Assembly (NCBI GenBank): GCA_948099385.1
Contig: CANUEZ040000165.1
Location: 3,856,501-3,920,500, forward strand
DNA: 64,000 nt
Direction of reading: 5' to 3'
DNA from: Fasciola hepatica
Lineage: Eukaryota; Platyhelminthes; Trematoda; Plagiorchiida; Fasciolidae
In this document: positions 36,560 to 46,300 of the stretch, piece after piece
Layout: each line of letters begins with the position of its first letter
How positions within the stretch are numbered: position 1 is the first letter of the stretch
Position numbers and translations under genes: made by a program
Notes under the pieces: model-generated
The model's input: only the letters and a program-made list of their open reading frames with translations
Told to the model about the DNA's origin: nothing
The model's database searches: none

Positions 36560-38420
36560 GGTCCGAATGTGAGTAGGATGACTATCTGCCTGGGTACGTG
36601 TTGACTGCTATATGAGGAAGAGCCGCTGAAGCAAGCCTGGATAAGCAAAATCCAAGAATGCACCAATAGAAGAAGGACAACGAAGTACCCACCAGACAAT
36701 GGGATATTGACTGGAGATTAGTAGGTTAAAAGGGGCCATCGATCAGTCGGATGGCCTTTGGTTCAGTCCGGCTAAGAGGAGTAAGAGAAGCCAATGGAGC
36801 TACACCCCAAGAGTGACTGTTCTATTCAAATGTGGGACGGATTCTAGCTTTGTACTACAAAAGATGCGCCGGTATGAAAAAGCTGCTGGGTGGAATTAAA
36901 AGCCAACCTTTGCGCATCACAAGAAGTGAGCTGGGATATGAAAGTAGACCGGCAATGAGAAGTTATGGATAAGACAAGAAAGGAATCTATGGAATGCAGT
37001 ACAATCGAATCAAGGAATAAGTGTGACAGGAATGAATGTTGTTCCAAATAAATTAGGAGACATCAAATGTAACATGACTGTGGTAGCCATAGGAGGTGTG
37101 TTAGAGATCGGATTCTGAAAATATACTAATTTCACCTCGGTACGATCAATGTTGATGTTCGCATGGCGACGAGCGCGATGAGAAAGGGAAGAATGGAGGG
37201 CGACGATATTGGTGTTAAAATGGACTAAGTTGAATGTAGTCGATCGAAGAACACAAACATATAAAATATAATGGGCGCAGGTATGAACGTTGAGAAATGC
37301 CAGCATTTACAGGAAACGGCTGGGACAGAACCCCTTGAACTCGGACGAAGAGAGGTCGCTCAGTGAGTAAGCTTGATGTCCACAACAACAGAGTGGGAAA
37401 GAATCCGGAAGTGGACACTTTCGCTATAGAGCTTCTAGCCCAACTCGGTCAAAAGCTTTAGAAATGACCAGCAAGAGAGTGTGTAATTCTCCTTGATTGC
37501 AAATGTATTCGACGAGGAGTGTGGGACGAGAACTGGCGGATCAGCGGTGGAACAAATGGGAAGCTGATTTGGCCATTGCTCAGCAATCCTTCGTGTCCGA
37601 GAAATGTATGCAGTTGGGCGGAAGTGAGAGTTTGGAACACTTTCGAAATAACAGGTGAAGCCAATTGGACGATCTTTATTCGGGTCGAAAAGCCCAGTGT
37701 ATTTGGTAGTGGGAAAGATCATGGGAAGGATCTGGGGCATCAAAAAAGCACAGTTGGAGAGAAGGAGAGATAGAAACGATTGATAAACAGACAAAGAGAC
37801 AGACAGATAGATAGAGAGACAGACGGACAGGCAGGCAGTTAGGTAGGCAGATAGGTAGATGGATAGACAGGCAGGTGTGCAGACTGACAGGCAGACAGAC
37901 AGAGAGACAGACAAACAGAAGGGACAACATAGATGAGGGGGCCGACTCCGGGACACACGACTTGGGGTTGATGAATAGCATACAATCCGGACCGGGTTAT
38001 ATGCATACGTTCAGAGAATGCAGTGCTTGACAGATGGATCTTCTTGGTGGTAATATGAAGTAGAAAAAGCGAAATGGATGGAAGATGAGAAACCGGAGGA
38101 GTAGAATAATAAGTTAAAGTGGAGGTAAAGGCAAACCAGGAAAGGGAAATCCTCAGCTTTCTCGTGTGGTTCACAAACACGATCACCAGAGGAGTTTCAA
38201 CTGAGAGAGAAATGAGAAAGTTGTAATTTGCAGGAGAATGATTGGGAACGGGACTCCAATGGTCGGCTAGTGGGAGCAAATGAGAGTAATTGTTCGGCTT
38301 CGTAACGGATAGAGCTTTCTTTGGCTCTCTTTATTATTGACAAGCATCTGTTCTCAACTTGCACGAAGCGGTGGTGGGAGTTGGTATGGAGTGAGTGGGG
38401 CCAACGCCGTAATGCTGAAT
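36560..38420 (-). mobile_element. Jockey-like LINE, inactive, RT interrupted by microsatellite
   Basis: Translated on the minus strand with frame changes, the blocks run in RT order. SGDRVCEPHEKAEDF lies near 38160. A SLNVCI-PGPDCM block near 38010-37975 matches the SLNxxKAPGPDG motif. LKSCVPE-type sequence follows near 37950. A tetranucleotide array then replaces the next segment. ISKVFQ near 37650 and FLGHEGLLSNGQ near 37590 follow. The AFDRV-like block near 37460-37440 is split by a frameshift. FFPTLLL and PFPVNAGISQRSYLRPLYF near 37330-37260 correspond to P.P.NAGVPQGSVLSPLLF. A C-terminal YKARIRPT...SHSWG...AIRLI tract spans 36870-36730. The block set is that of the Jockey-like elements common in invertebrates and unlike the two CR1-like families here. 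The endonuclease half is missing and no intact YxDD is visible. Confidence 0.85.
37779..37921. repeat. Degenerate ACAG/GATA tetranucleotide array inside LINE
   Basis: About 140 bases of imperfect ACAG, GCAG and GATA units. On the minus strand it reads as a Cys-Leu-Ser-Val repeat in more than one frame, which explains the long spurious frames between 37435 and 38279. It sits in the RT between the LKSCVPE block and the HYQIHxAF segment, and flanking LINE sequence resumes on both sides. Confidence 0.9.
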
Positions 38421-38767
38421 AGATGGATCACTGGAAATGAGTCGACAATTTGGGTGCTGCGAAAGGATGAATGGAGATAAAATATCCCTAAGCAAAATGA
38501 TTACAGCTAAGGTTATGTGAGGATAAATCCGTCACAAATGATTTGGCCAAAATGTCAATAGTTGGTGCGTGGATGCCACCAGCACCAAGAATGTGGAAAA
38601 CGTTTTCTGTATCGAAAATGTGGCCACTATCCTTTTTCTTGACATCCATGGTGGCGAATTTCACATAAATAAGCAGTAGTGAACCTAAATAGGAATAGTA
38701 ATTACCTAATAATTTCACATGATATGACTCATTGTTAGCATTGGTTGGTGGAGTTTCATTGGCAAAT
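38421..38767. other. No gene recognised
   Basis: Short spacer between the Jockey-like LINE and SINE copy 2. A 76-codon minus-strand frame at 38488-38718 has no recognisable motif. Confidence 0.4.
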
Positions 38768-38955
38768 GGTTCATTAGGTAGTACTAAAGCTTAGCTCACT
38801 AATAAATTCCGTGGAAGCAATCTACTGCTGTTTGGTCCGTGTTAGGAATGATTAGTAGTACAAATCCTCCTAACCACCACTGGCACTCGAACCTGGGGTA
38901 ACCGATTGGGAATCGAATACCGAACATCCAGACTATCCGGAGTGGCTCTCAATGG
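38768..38955 (-). mobile_element. Hammerhead SINE, copy 2
   Basis: On the minus strand it keeps an A-box-like GATAGTCTGGAT (near 38936), B box GGTTCGAGTGCC, and the ribozyme position directly after. The core is mutated (CTAATCA for CTGATGA, CAAA for GAAA). Stem II is the clearest in the family: TTCC at 38848-38845 with GGAC at 38838-38835 pairs over three central bases. The tail matches copy 1 down to TTCATTAGGTAG on the plus strand. Confidence 0.8.
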
Positions 38956-40296
38956 TTTGTTCAATTTTGCCACCGAATAATAAAGTACACTTCTGAATTA
39001 TAAACGGTGATAACCTATTGACCCCAATGTGATCGGTTCCTATGATGGATGGTTCTACCATAGTTGCCTAAGAGAAACGAAGGAATGCCGGTAAACAAAG
39101 TGCTGAGCATGGTGTCTCTGAGTGTGAGCAGTAAGCGATCGGTAAATTTCAGTTGACTGTGTTTCAAAGCAGTATAGCTGAGACCCTGGAAAAGGATGGG
39201 CCTGAACTCAGTTCAACGCACTCAGTGATTTCATCATACTAAATCATCCAAGTGCTTGCCTGGTGCTGAAGCAGCTGCTGGTAACCTGTTATGGTCGGTT
39301 CCGTGCTCACAGTCTCTGGATGATAATGAATCGTGTTAGTAGCTAACAATCCCAGCTTATTACTTACAACCACGAATCTTTCTGCTCCCACTGAAAAATA
39401 TATAGAGAGTATAAGAAAATACTCTCTGTCTATCCAACTGTTCAAATTTTGTTTCGTCTGGTAAATTTTACGTGTAAATTCTGCACTTCTATGGCACACG
39501 TGTCAGCCCTTGAGTACTAGAGAATCATGTTGCTAAATACCTCAGAAATTCATCCGGCTGATTGATACGTACTTATCTTGATGGACTTGAGAGCAGCCTG
39601 TGTTTTCCCTGCCTTATCTGAGATCACTAAAAGACTGGAATATCAAAATAGAGCACAAATGAAAAGAGATTAGATGCCAAAGAATAAGATAAGCTCACTT
39701 CCTGAGGTTCCCGAAAATCTACGAACAAATTTGTGATTAGCCACACGATACAATGAAACAAATAGACGCGAAAACATGCTCTCTGATACAATCACTTCAC
39801 GTGTCAAACCAGTCTGTCTCTCAAATTACATTTCAAATGAGCTTCACCAGAAGTGCACGTGACTTGTTTGTTCACCAGGAGAAACATTCGACAAATATGT
39901 ACGTGACATGGTAGCTTGGTTACCGAAACAAGCATAATGGAACCAAATGAAAGCACATAAACACGAATACATTTCTGGCCTATATTATTGTTCGTATAAG
40001 GTAAGTTTTACATGCACAATCATTATATTATATCCAATGCATTATCTGCAAAATGAGTACGTCAGGTGAGTTATTTATTAGTATGGTGCACCTGTACATT
40101 CCTCGTTCACTGAGCCAACCACCAGAAATACATACAAATGTAGTACCCAGTATCAACGCTTGAATCACCATCAGAACTACTGAATAAATGCACAGGTATT
40201 TTATCGTAAGTCGAAAGCATATGATTTATTGTGAAACAATAAGTCCCCTTTATCCAATTCATGGGAACAGAATGATGAAAAATTTGGAAAAACAGA
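38956..40296. other. No gene recognised
   Basis: AT-rich with an 86-codon minus-strand frame at 39239-39499 that carries no motif. Nothing else supported. Confidence 0.4.
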
Positions 40297-40665
40297 CATT
40301 TCGTTTACTGTTGTCCACCGAGTTACTAGAACATTCCAATTTATATAGCACACAATGAGAGAAATTCCATAGCACAATGGGGTAGATCGAAAGTTAATAC
40401 AGTGCATTCAGTAGGGGGAGCAAATGGTCTGTTCGGTTAGTGCCAGGGCAAACAAGCATTGTGTCAACCGTTGTTGTGCACAAAGCGCCGACCGGTGTTT
40501 CATGTTAAGCATTGCTTCACCAAATGCTCACAACTTCGATTTAGGATTGCTCAGTAGCACCGCGATGTATTTGGTCAGGTTAATCTTGTGACTTGATGCA
40601 GTTAAATGTTTCGGATTTGAAGAAGCCCAAGATTTGAAGGTCATTCACGGAGGCCGCGTTGGATT
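40297..40665 (-). repeat. Left inverted arm of the Penelope-like element
   Basis: Reverse complement of about 41475-41844, including the end of the GIY-YIG reading frame and its 3' flank. Differences are mostly single substitutions, so the arms are far better conserved than the interior. Confidence 0.9.
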
Positions 40666-41185
40666 AGGTTTGGCAGCTTTTCTCAAATCATTATCACCAA
40701 TGTGTTAAAAGCATGTGAGAACCTGGCCAGGGTAATTGTGCAGAAAACCAAGTCGAGTACAATGAAAAGCTTTGAGGGCAGTATGTGGAAAGTGCATGAA
40801 AGTTCACCACTCTCCACAGACACTCTTGCCTACAACCACCATGTTTTTGGTTGCTGGTTAACCGAGGCGCAGTGTGCAGTGCTCTCATTGGGAACAAAAT
40901 CCAAAGTACTACGTGAGAAAAAAGGCTCAGTTACAACGCGTGTTCAGTTTGAGAGCCTCTGAGACCAGTTTGAAGATTTGGTGCCAAAGTCTTCTGAAAA
41001 AGCCGGTTGGTTCAAAGCAAAACTGGTTGATATCTTAGAGGAACAACTATCCGCACCCTTACGCGAGTCGTGTTGTTTATAGTCAGAAAATGGAACGGCT
41101 GTTAAACAACTTGAACAGATTAACAACTGGTTATTCCCCTAACCTCATAAAAAGTCAAGTACTGCAATTAAGATCGGGAAGAAGC

Positions 41186-41251
41186 AAGTTTTATTATTTT
41201 ACCATCTGAAAGTGACCACGTATTTACCCAAAATAAATCTAAATCTAAATC
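41186..41251 (+). repeat. Shared repeat tail, copy 2 (matches 21741-21800)
   Basis: The block TTTTATTATTTTACC and the AAATAAATCTAAATCTAAATCC tail lie at the point where the RT is missing from the Penelope-like element. This suggests the deletion joint is the end of another element copy or of a nested insertion. Confidence 0.5.
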
Positions 41252-41474
41252 CAGTCATAAGATTTTGTACACAACGTGGCAAATACGTCTGTTACTGACC
41301 ACCAACGGGTTCACCTTCAAAAACTACTCAGACAGTCTTGTTGATCCAAAAATCTCACATGTTGTTCATCAGTTCACTTGCAGCTGCGACAAGGCATACA
41401 CCGGAAAAAACGAATCGCTGCTTGGCTTACCGATTGTCAGGCAATAAACATTAATGGTTGACAAAACAAATGAC

Positions 41475-41844
41475 ACAACTCAGTGAGGCAGTGGAGAATG
41501 ACGTTAAATCTTGGGCTTCCTCTACTCCGAAACACTTAACTGCATCAAGTCACAAGATTAACCTGACCAAATACATCGCAGTGCTATTGAGCAATCCTAA
41601 ATCGAAGTTGTTAGCATTTGGTGAAGCAACGCTCAACATGAAACACCGATCGGCGCCTTGTGCACAACAACGGTTGACACAATGCTTGTTTGCCCTGGCA
41701 CTAACCGAACAGACCATTTGCTCCCCCTACTGAATGCACTGTATTAACTTTCAATCTACCCCATTGTGCCATGGTATTTCTCTCATTGTGTGACATATAA
41801 ATTGGAATGTTCTAGTAACGCGGTGGACAAGTGGAAATAAAATG
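41475..41844 (+). repeat. Right inverted arm of the Penelope-like element
   Basis: Contains the last part of the GIY-YIG-containing frame (to a TGA at about 41733) and about 110 bases of 3' flank. It pairs with the left arm at 40297-40665. Confidence 0.9.
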
Positions 41845-42280
41845 CTTACATCTGATTTGTCTATCAGCATGCCTCAACTGTAATGAGTGAATTATTATGA
41901 TTCGAACACCTGTTCACCCAGCTATTCAGAATGGATCTCAAAGATTTATACTGGCATCAGCTCTGCTTGCTATATTTAAACACACTCGTCTTTTGAGTAC
42001 TTGTCAAGGTAATGCGGATGTGTATCGTGACAAATTCCAAAGAATACGCACAAAATCTACACTGGTTTTTCTATAATTTCCACAGGTGAATTGAGAGTGT
42101 ATACTGCACGGCGAATCCTGTAGTATGACATATAATATTTGTCGAAATCTATTTATTCTGAATTCATGAAAATGCATTGTTTCTGCTCAAAAGCATTTTG
42201 AGAAATCCGAACACAAGCATTTCGTATTTTCTAGTTAGAGTAGACTAGCTTTCCGGAAAGACATTTCAGAACTGAACAAA

Positions 42281-42538
42281 ATGTTAACCAATGGTATTTT
42301 CACTTGCATTGCTTTATCTTGGTATTCCGTTATCTGTTCCAATAATGTAAGTGGCATGGTTCTTGTTTTGGTACCCGGAAAACAACCATATACTACACAT
42401 ATGCAAATGGTTCACCTGACACAAAAGAATGTCAGATTTTTTCAGTCTGAATTCCGAGGAGCCGTCTGCTTCCTGAGATCTTTTCTCACAAATATTAGCT
42501 GTCTGGTTGTCCTGAATAGGTTAGGTGACTACCGATGA
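42281..42538 (+). CDS. Candidate small secreted protein, two exons (42281-42346, 42446-42538)
   Basis: Exon 1 is 22 codons from an ATG with AAA before it and is entirely signal-peptide-like (MLTNGIFTCIALSWYSVICS). It ends in frame at AAT|GTAAGT, a consensus donor at 42347. After 99 bases comes ATTTTTTCAG, a strong acceptor ending at 42445. Exon 2 then stays in frame (SEFRGAVCFLRSFLTNISC) to a TGA at 42536-42538. The spliced product would be 52 residues. AG|GTTAGG near 42515 could instead be a second donor leading to further exons. A CATTTCAG just upstream of the start could be a cis or spliced-leader acceptor. The intron is a multiple of three and open, so a retained form would encode 85 residues. 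No homologue is recognised. Confidence 0.3.
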   Translation: MLTNGIFTCIALSWYSVICSNNVSGMVLVLVPGKQPYTTHMQMVHLTQKNVRFFQSEFRGAVCFLRSFLTNISCLVVLNRLGDYR

Positions 42539-44046
42539 CCTTTTGAATAATTCAGGCTTGATGCGTTAGACACGAGACAATATGTTTGATGTGCTGTAAA
42601 TAGTTCCCAAATATTTATATGAACTAATATTTCACACCCGACCACATGACCCAAAATTTTACGAATACAAATATTCTAATGCAGCTCACAACGGCTTCGT
42701 ACTAGTACCTGCACTTTTGTCACGGCCACGATCGGGTAAATGCGGAAATCCGGGAAACAACCACGGCGAAACACAGTGTTTGAATATTGTCAACAAAGAT
42801 TATTTGCGACGGACGCCCCCGTTTTACCACACTAAATGAAATAATAATGTCGCTTTTCGGGGTTGTATAAGGTAGAGATAGGATCACATTTGACACAGTG
42901 CCTTGCAACCCGTTCACAATTACGCTTTCGGCTACTGGCAATGGATTCTGACAGCTAATAATATATTTTCATGAAAAATGTGTTGAGGAAGCTCAAATCT
43001 TTCGGCTACTTTGTCAGCTGAGCTGTTGTTTCGGATTTCTATGGATGAAACCTACGGGTATAGCACGCGGCCATATTCCAAAGGAAAATCATGAAAATTT
43101 GAACAGTTGAATCTGTTTCACATAAACCCAATCCTAATTGGAAAACATCATTCAGCAAGGAGAAACCGAGAAGGTAAATTTTAAATTGATAGCTTATCAA
43201 TAAAACTCGCGTATGTCACATCAAACGGGCCGAGAGGGAATTAAACCAAAGTGCCTGCTTCTCCATCAATAACGAGTTGGTGTGTTTTACCGAAAAATTC
43301 ATTCAGTTCCGTGATTTGAAATATGCTGGAGAGAGAGCGAGAGAGAGATACAAATGTAACCCGTTATTATGACAGCTGTTTGCTTATCACCGAAACGAAA
43401 TAGTTGGACATGTGTCTGTCATCTGTTGTTCAATTGATGACAGCTGTCCATTTTGTGCAGCAAGTTACAGTTTGAAACAAACAAAGGTTGGATCATATAA
43501 ATGGAAGTAGTTATCTCGTCTGACTACCACAGTTCAAATAAAAGATAAAATGGTGTTAAACACGAAAACATCTGTATGTAGAATATCCAAGATTTGATTT
43601 GTGTAAATAGTTGTTGGTGCTCTATTGGTCAACTCACGTGACTTTATCATTCACCATGGATAAGATCAAAGTGAGCAAACACAACGTGAGTAGAATGAGG
43701 TTTTACAACTAACCTGGTGAGCTTGGAGCCAGTTTTCAACGCAGTGGTGAATACTTGTTGGAAGCAAAATCGCGGACAGGAGGAAAACAGCTGGATTATC
43801 AATGATGTTCGTTGATGATTTGTGATATCAAAAATTGCGAGAAAACATTATTTGCGATTGTAACGTGAATGAGTTTGTGTGTTAGTTTGGACAACCAAGC
43901 CCAATGTGGGATTCCACGCAAGTTTCTTACACTCGAACCGTTTTAACAGCACACCGATTGGGATGAACAACTGATCATTCACTTGTGCGTCGACAGCTAA
44001 CTGAGTGCAGATTTATTTGATGAATGACATAGATATTTGACCTACT
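42539..44046. other. No gene recognised
   Basis: AT-rich apart from the GA microsatellite listed separately. If the candidate gene at 42.3 kb has more exons they would be here, but none was identified. Confidence 0.4.
43329..43349. repeat. (GA)n microsatellite with one GC interruption
   Basis: GA units broken once by GC. Confidence 0.9.
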
Positions 44047-44225
44047 ATTCATCATATAGCAGTGACGCTGAACTTATCGCTGGAATGTATGGAAGTACTG
44101 TACAGCTGTTCCCATGTCTTTAGGAATCACCAACGGTGCAAAACCACGAGCTCCCACCGGAACCCAAACCCATGGTGAACGGTTATTGTGATCGGCCGTG
44201 CACTTGACTGGCCATCAGTCAAATC
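44047..44225 (-). mobile_element. Hammerhead SINE, copy 3
   Basis: Same order as copy 1 on the minus strand. The head keeps CACAAT and GTTCACC, but the B box is worn to GGTTTGGGTTCC. The ribozyme region reads TTGGTGA for the core, with TTCC and GGGA able to pair as stem II, and the palindromic ACAGCTGT is intact. GAAA is disrupted by a small deletion. The tail ends at ATTCATCATATAG on the plus strand. Confidence 0.8.
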
Positions 44226-46189
44226 AGACATCATTGCAACCGGTTTAAACGTTTCGTGCTGATCGGCTGGGTTCCCTTCTGAGCATTACTAGAATACATA
44301 TATATTCATTTGGTGATTTGTGATTATAAGCTGTTACTGGAACGATGTGTTCCAGAAGAAGTTGATTGTTTTCTACCGCATCACTAACCACAATGGCCGA
44401 TTATTCTAGTAGAACAACAATATTGTGCATGGTTGTCGTTTACGCAGCTTTAAAATTTCTTGTTGAGAGCAATGACTAACACCGACCTCCTAAGCGCGCC
44501 AATGTAGTCGGTTGTGACAGTGTTCAGCTGGAAATCTTCGAACCAGGCCACAAATCTCAGGATAAAATAAACATTTTTTCCCAACAAATTAGAACTAAAG
44601 TGGTTTACGAATTCCTCACTTCATACTAGTTTTCTGAGTAACACTGTTTATTACTATCCATTGGAATATTTATCTAGCTTTCCTGGGTTTGTTGAAAGCA
44701 CATCTGGAGATTGAAATACTGTTGAATGCTCAGTTACAAATAGGGTTTTGTCGAATTAGGGTTTTTGCTTTTTGTTAGAACATATGACGTGTGAAAATAA
44801 CTTTTTGCAGTAAGTCACATGTTCTATAGTCATGACCATCAACGAGCAAAATAGAAGCTGGTTACAATCATTTACTTCTTTTGTCGGTTCCTGAACAAAT
44901 CTCTATTTCATTTTGGGACCAATTTAAAACTCTGACTCATCAAAAACAAAAACATTTGCTGCTAATTGACTATCATCTTCTGTTCTATGGCGTGTGACTA
45001 TGAGCCACCAAGTAAATAATACGTTGTTTTGCTAAGCTGACATTTGACAGACCAATCAGAGTGGATTGAACAGGTGTGGGAGACGACATGATGAATGCTC
45101 ACACAAAAATCCCTCATTAATTAGTGGTCACTCGTCGTTCTTCGTGACACTTTTATCCAACATCGAAAAACAGTCCGACTGATCGGAGCAGTTCACCATG
45201 AAGCCTGAACCGGGAAATAAACGACTGTATGCGTAGAATCAGTGATTCTCAAGAAACGGTTTATTGACTGAAACAAATGATTTCCGTTTGGAATTACGGT
45301 TTTGTCTTTCCTCTCTCTACAGAACACACGTCCACATCTGGAGAGAAATGTCCTACAGTAGTTTCACTACCCGGACTCAGGAATTTAAAGTGCCTAGAAC
45401 ATAGTGTCTTCTACGGATATATGTTGTGTCAATTGGTATTTTTCCTAAGCCTTTTTGAACTTGGGTGATACGTAATTGGATTGTTCACAATCTGATCAGA
45501 TCGAGTGGCTTCGGATAGATCCTCTCGATTCCTCTCCAACTCATGTCGGTTGATGCCATACAAAATCAGAAAGCAAGAATTGATCATCTTTCTATACCCC
45601 TGTTGAGTGTTATTCTTGATATTGTCTGCAATGATCAGATAACGAGGAAGAGATTGACAATCCAGCACTTTCATTTGAGTCATTCACCATCGAGCCTCCA
45701 ATTTCATAGTACAAAATGTTGGTCCACAAAAAGGTTTTAATGTCTGAGTACGAGAATGCTGTTCCTGAAACCTTGTGTTCTTCTCATCCAGTTATTCATG
45801 TCGAGAATGAAACATGTAGTGCGGGAAGCAAGCATTCGTTCACATTTGTCAATCAACTACGCATTGGGTATGATTATGAAACCAGAATTTTTACCGCTAG
45901 AGTTTATTAAAACCATAATTCTCAAAAGAAAACCTCCTCTCCTTCACATCGTTGTGCACTGGAACAATTGTCACAAACAATCTATTTTCAGTAGCATTGG
46001 AGACACAATACCTCGATAATTGGCTACTTGGTTGTGACACACATTTTCCCTCATATTTCCGCCGTGTACCCCATGCATCCCTTCGTTTATCGTTTATCTT
46101 TGCCTTCAGATTTTTACCATTTTATTTATGCTTTTGATTATGTATTACTGGCAGAACACTTCAGAAAGTGATCGTGGATAATTAGGCCT
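44226..46189. other. No gene recognised
   Basis: AT-rich. Several 60-85 codon frames near 45280-46020 overlap on both strands without motifs. Confidence 0.4.
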
Positions 46190-46300
46190 GCTGAGTGGAG
46201 AGAGGCCCATGATGAAGTCATGATTCGAACTCGGAACACAAGGCTTCAATGCACACCAGGATAGCCGTGTTACTACCGATGATCAACGGTTTTACGCGCG
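46190..46300 (-). mobile_element. tRNA-like SINE head, unassigned family
   Basis: On the minus strand an A-box-like GGCTATCCTGGTG is followed, at tRNA spacing, by the B-box-like GAGTTCGAATCATG. The sequence after it (ACTTCATCATGGGCCTCTC) is unlike the hammerhead SINEs. One copy only, so borders are approximate; a tRNA pseudogene is the alternative. Confidence 0.45.

Larger units (their letters stand above)
40297..41844 (+). mobile_element. Penelope-like element, RT deleted, long inverted terminal arms
   Basis: The plus-strand frame at 40702-40962, continuing to about 41035, carries a typical Penelope-like N-terminal block: LTEAQCAVLSLGTKSKVL followed by TRVQFESL and FEDLVPKSSEKAGWFKAKL. Some 150 bases later, the frame at 41265-41447 has HQFTCSCDKAYTGK, the CxC-YIG block of the GIY-YIG endonuclease. 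Its C-terminal tail (STPKHLTASSHKINLTKY and following) is in the frame at 41458-41733. The whole RT domain that should lie between is absent. The 3' end (about 41475-41844) is repeated in inverted orientation at 40297-40665, upstream of the N-terminal block, with only about a dozen mismatches over 270 bases by eye. Stops and frameshifts make it non-coding today. Confidence 0.85.

Noticed and set aside
37435..38279. Long minus-strand frames (up to 173 codons) rich in Cys, Leu, Ser and Val
   Set aside because: They are the Jockey-like LINE plus the translated ACAG/GATA array in several frames; not a cysteine-rich protein gene.
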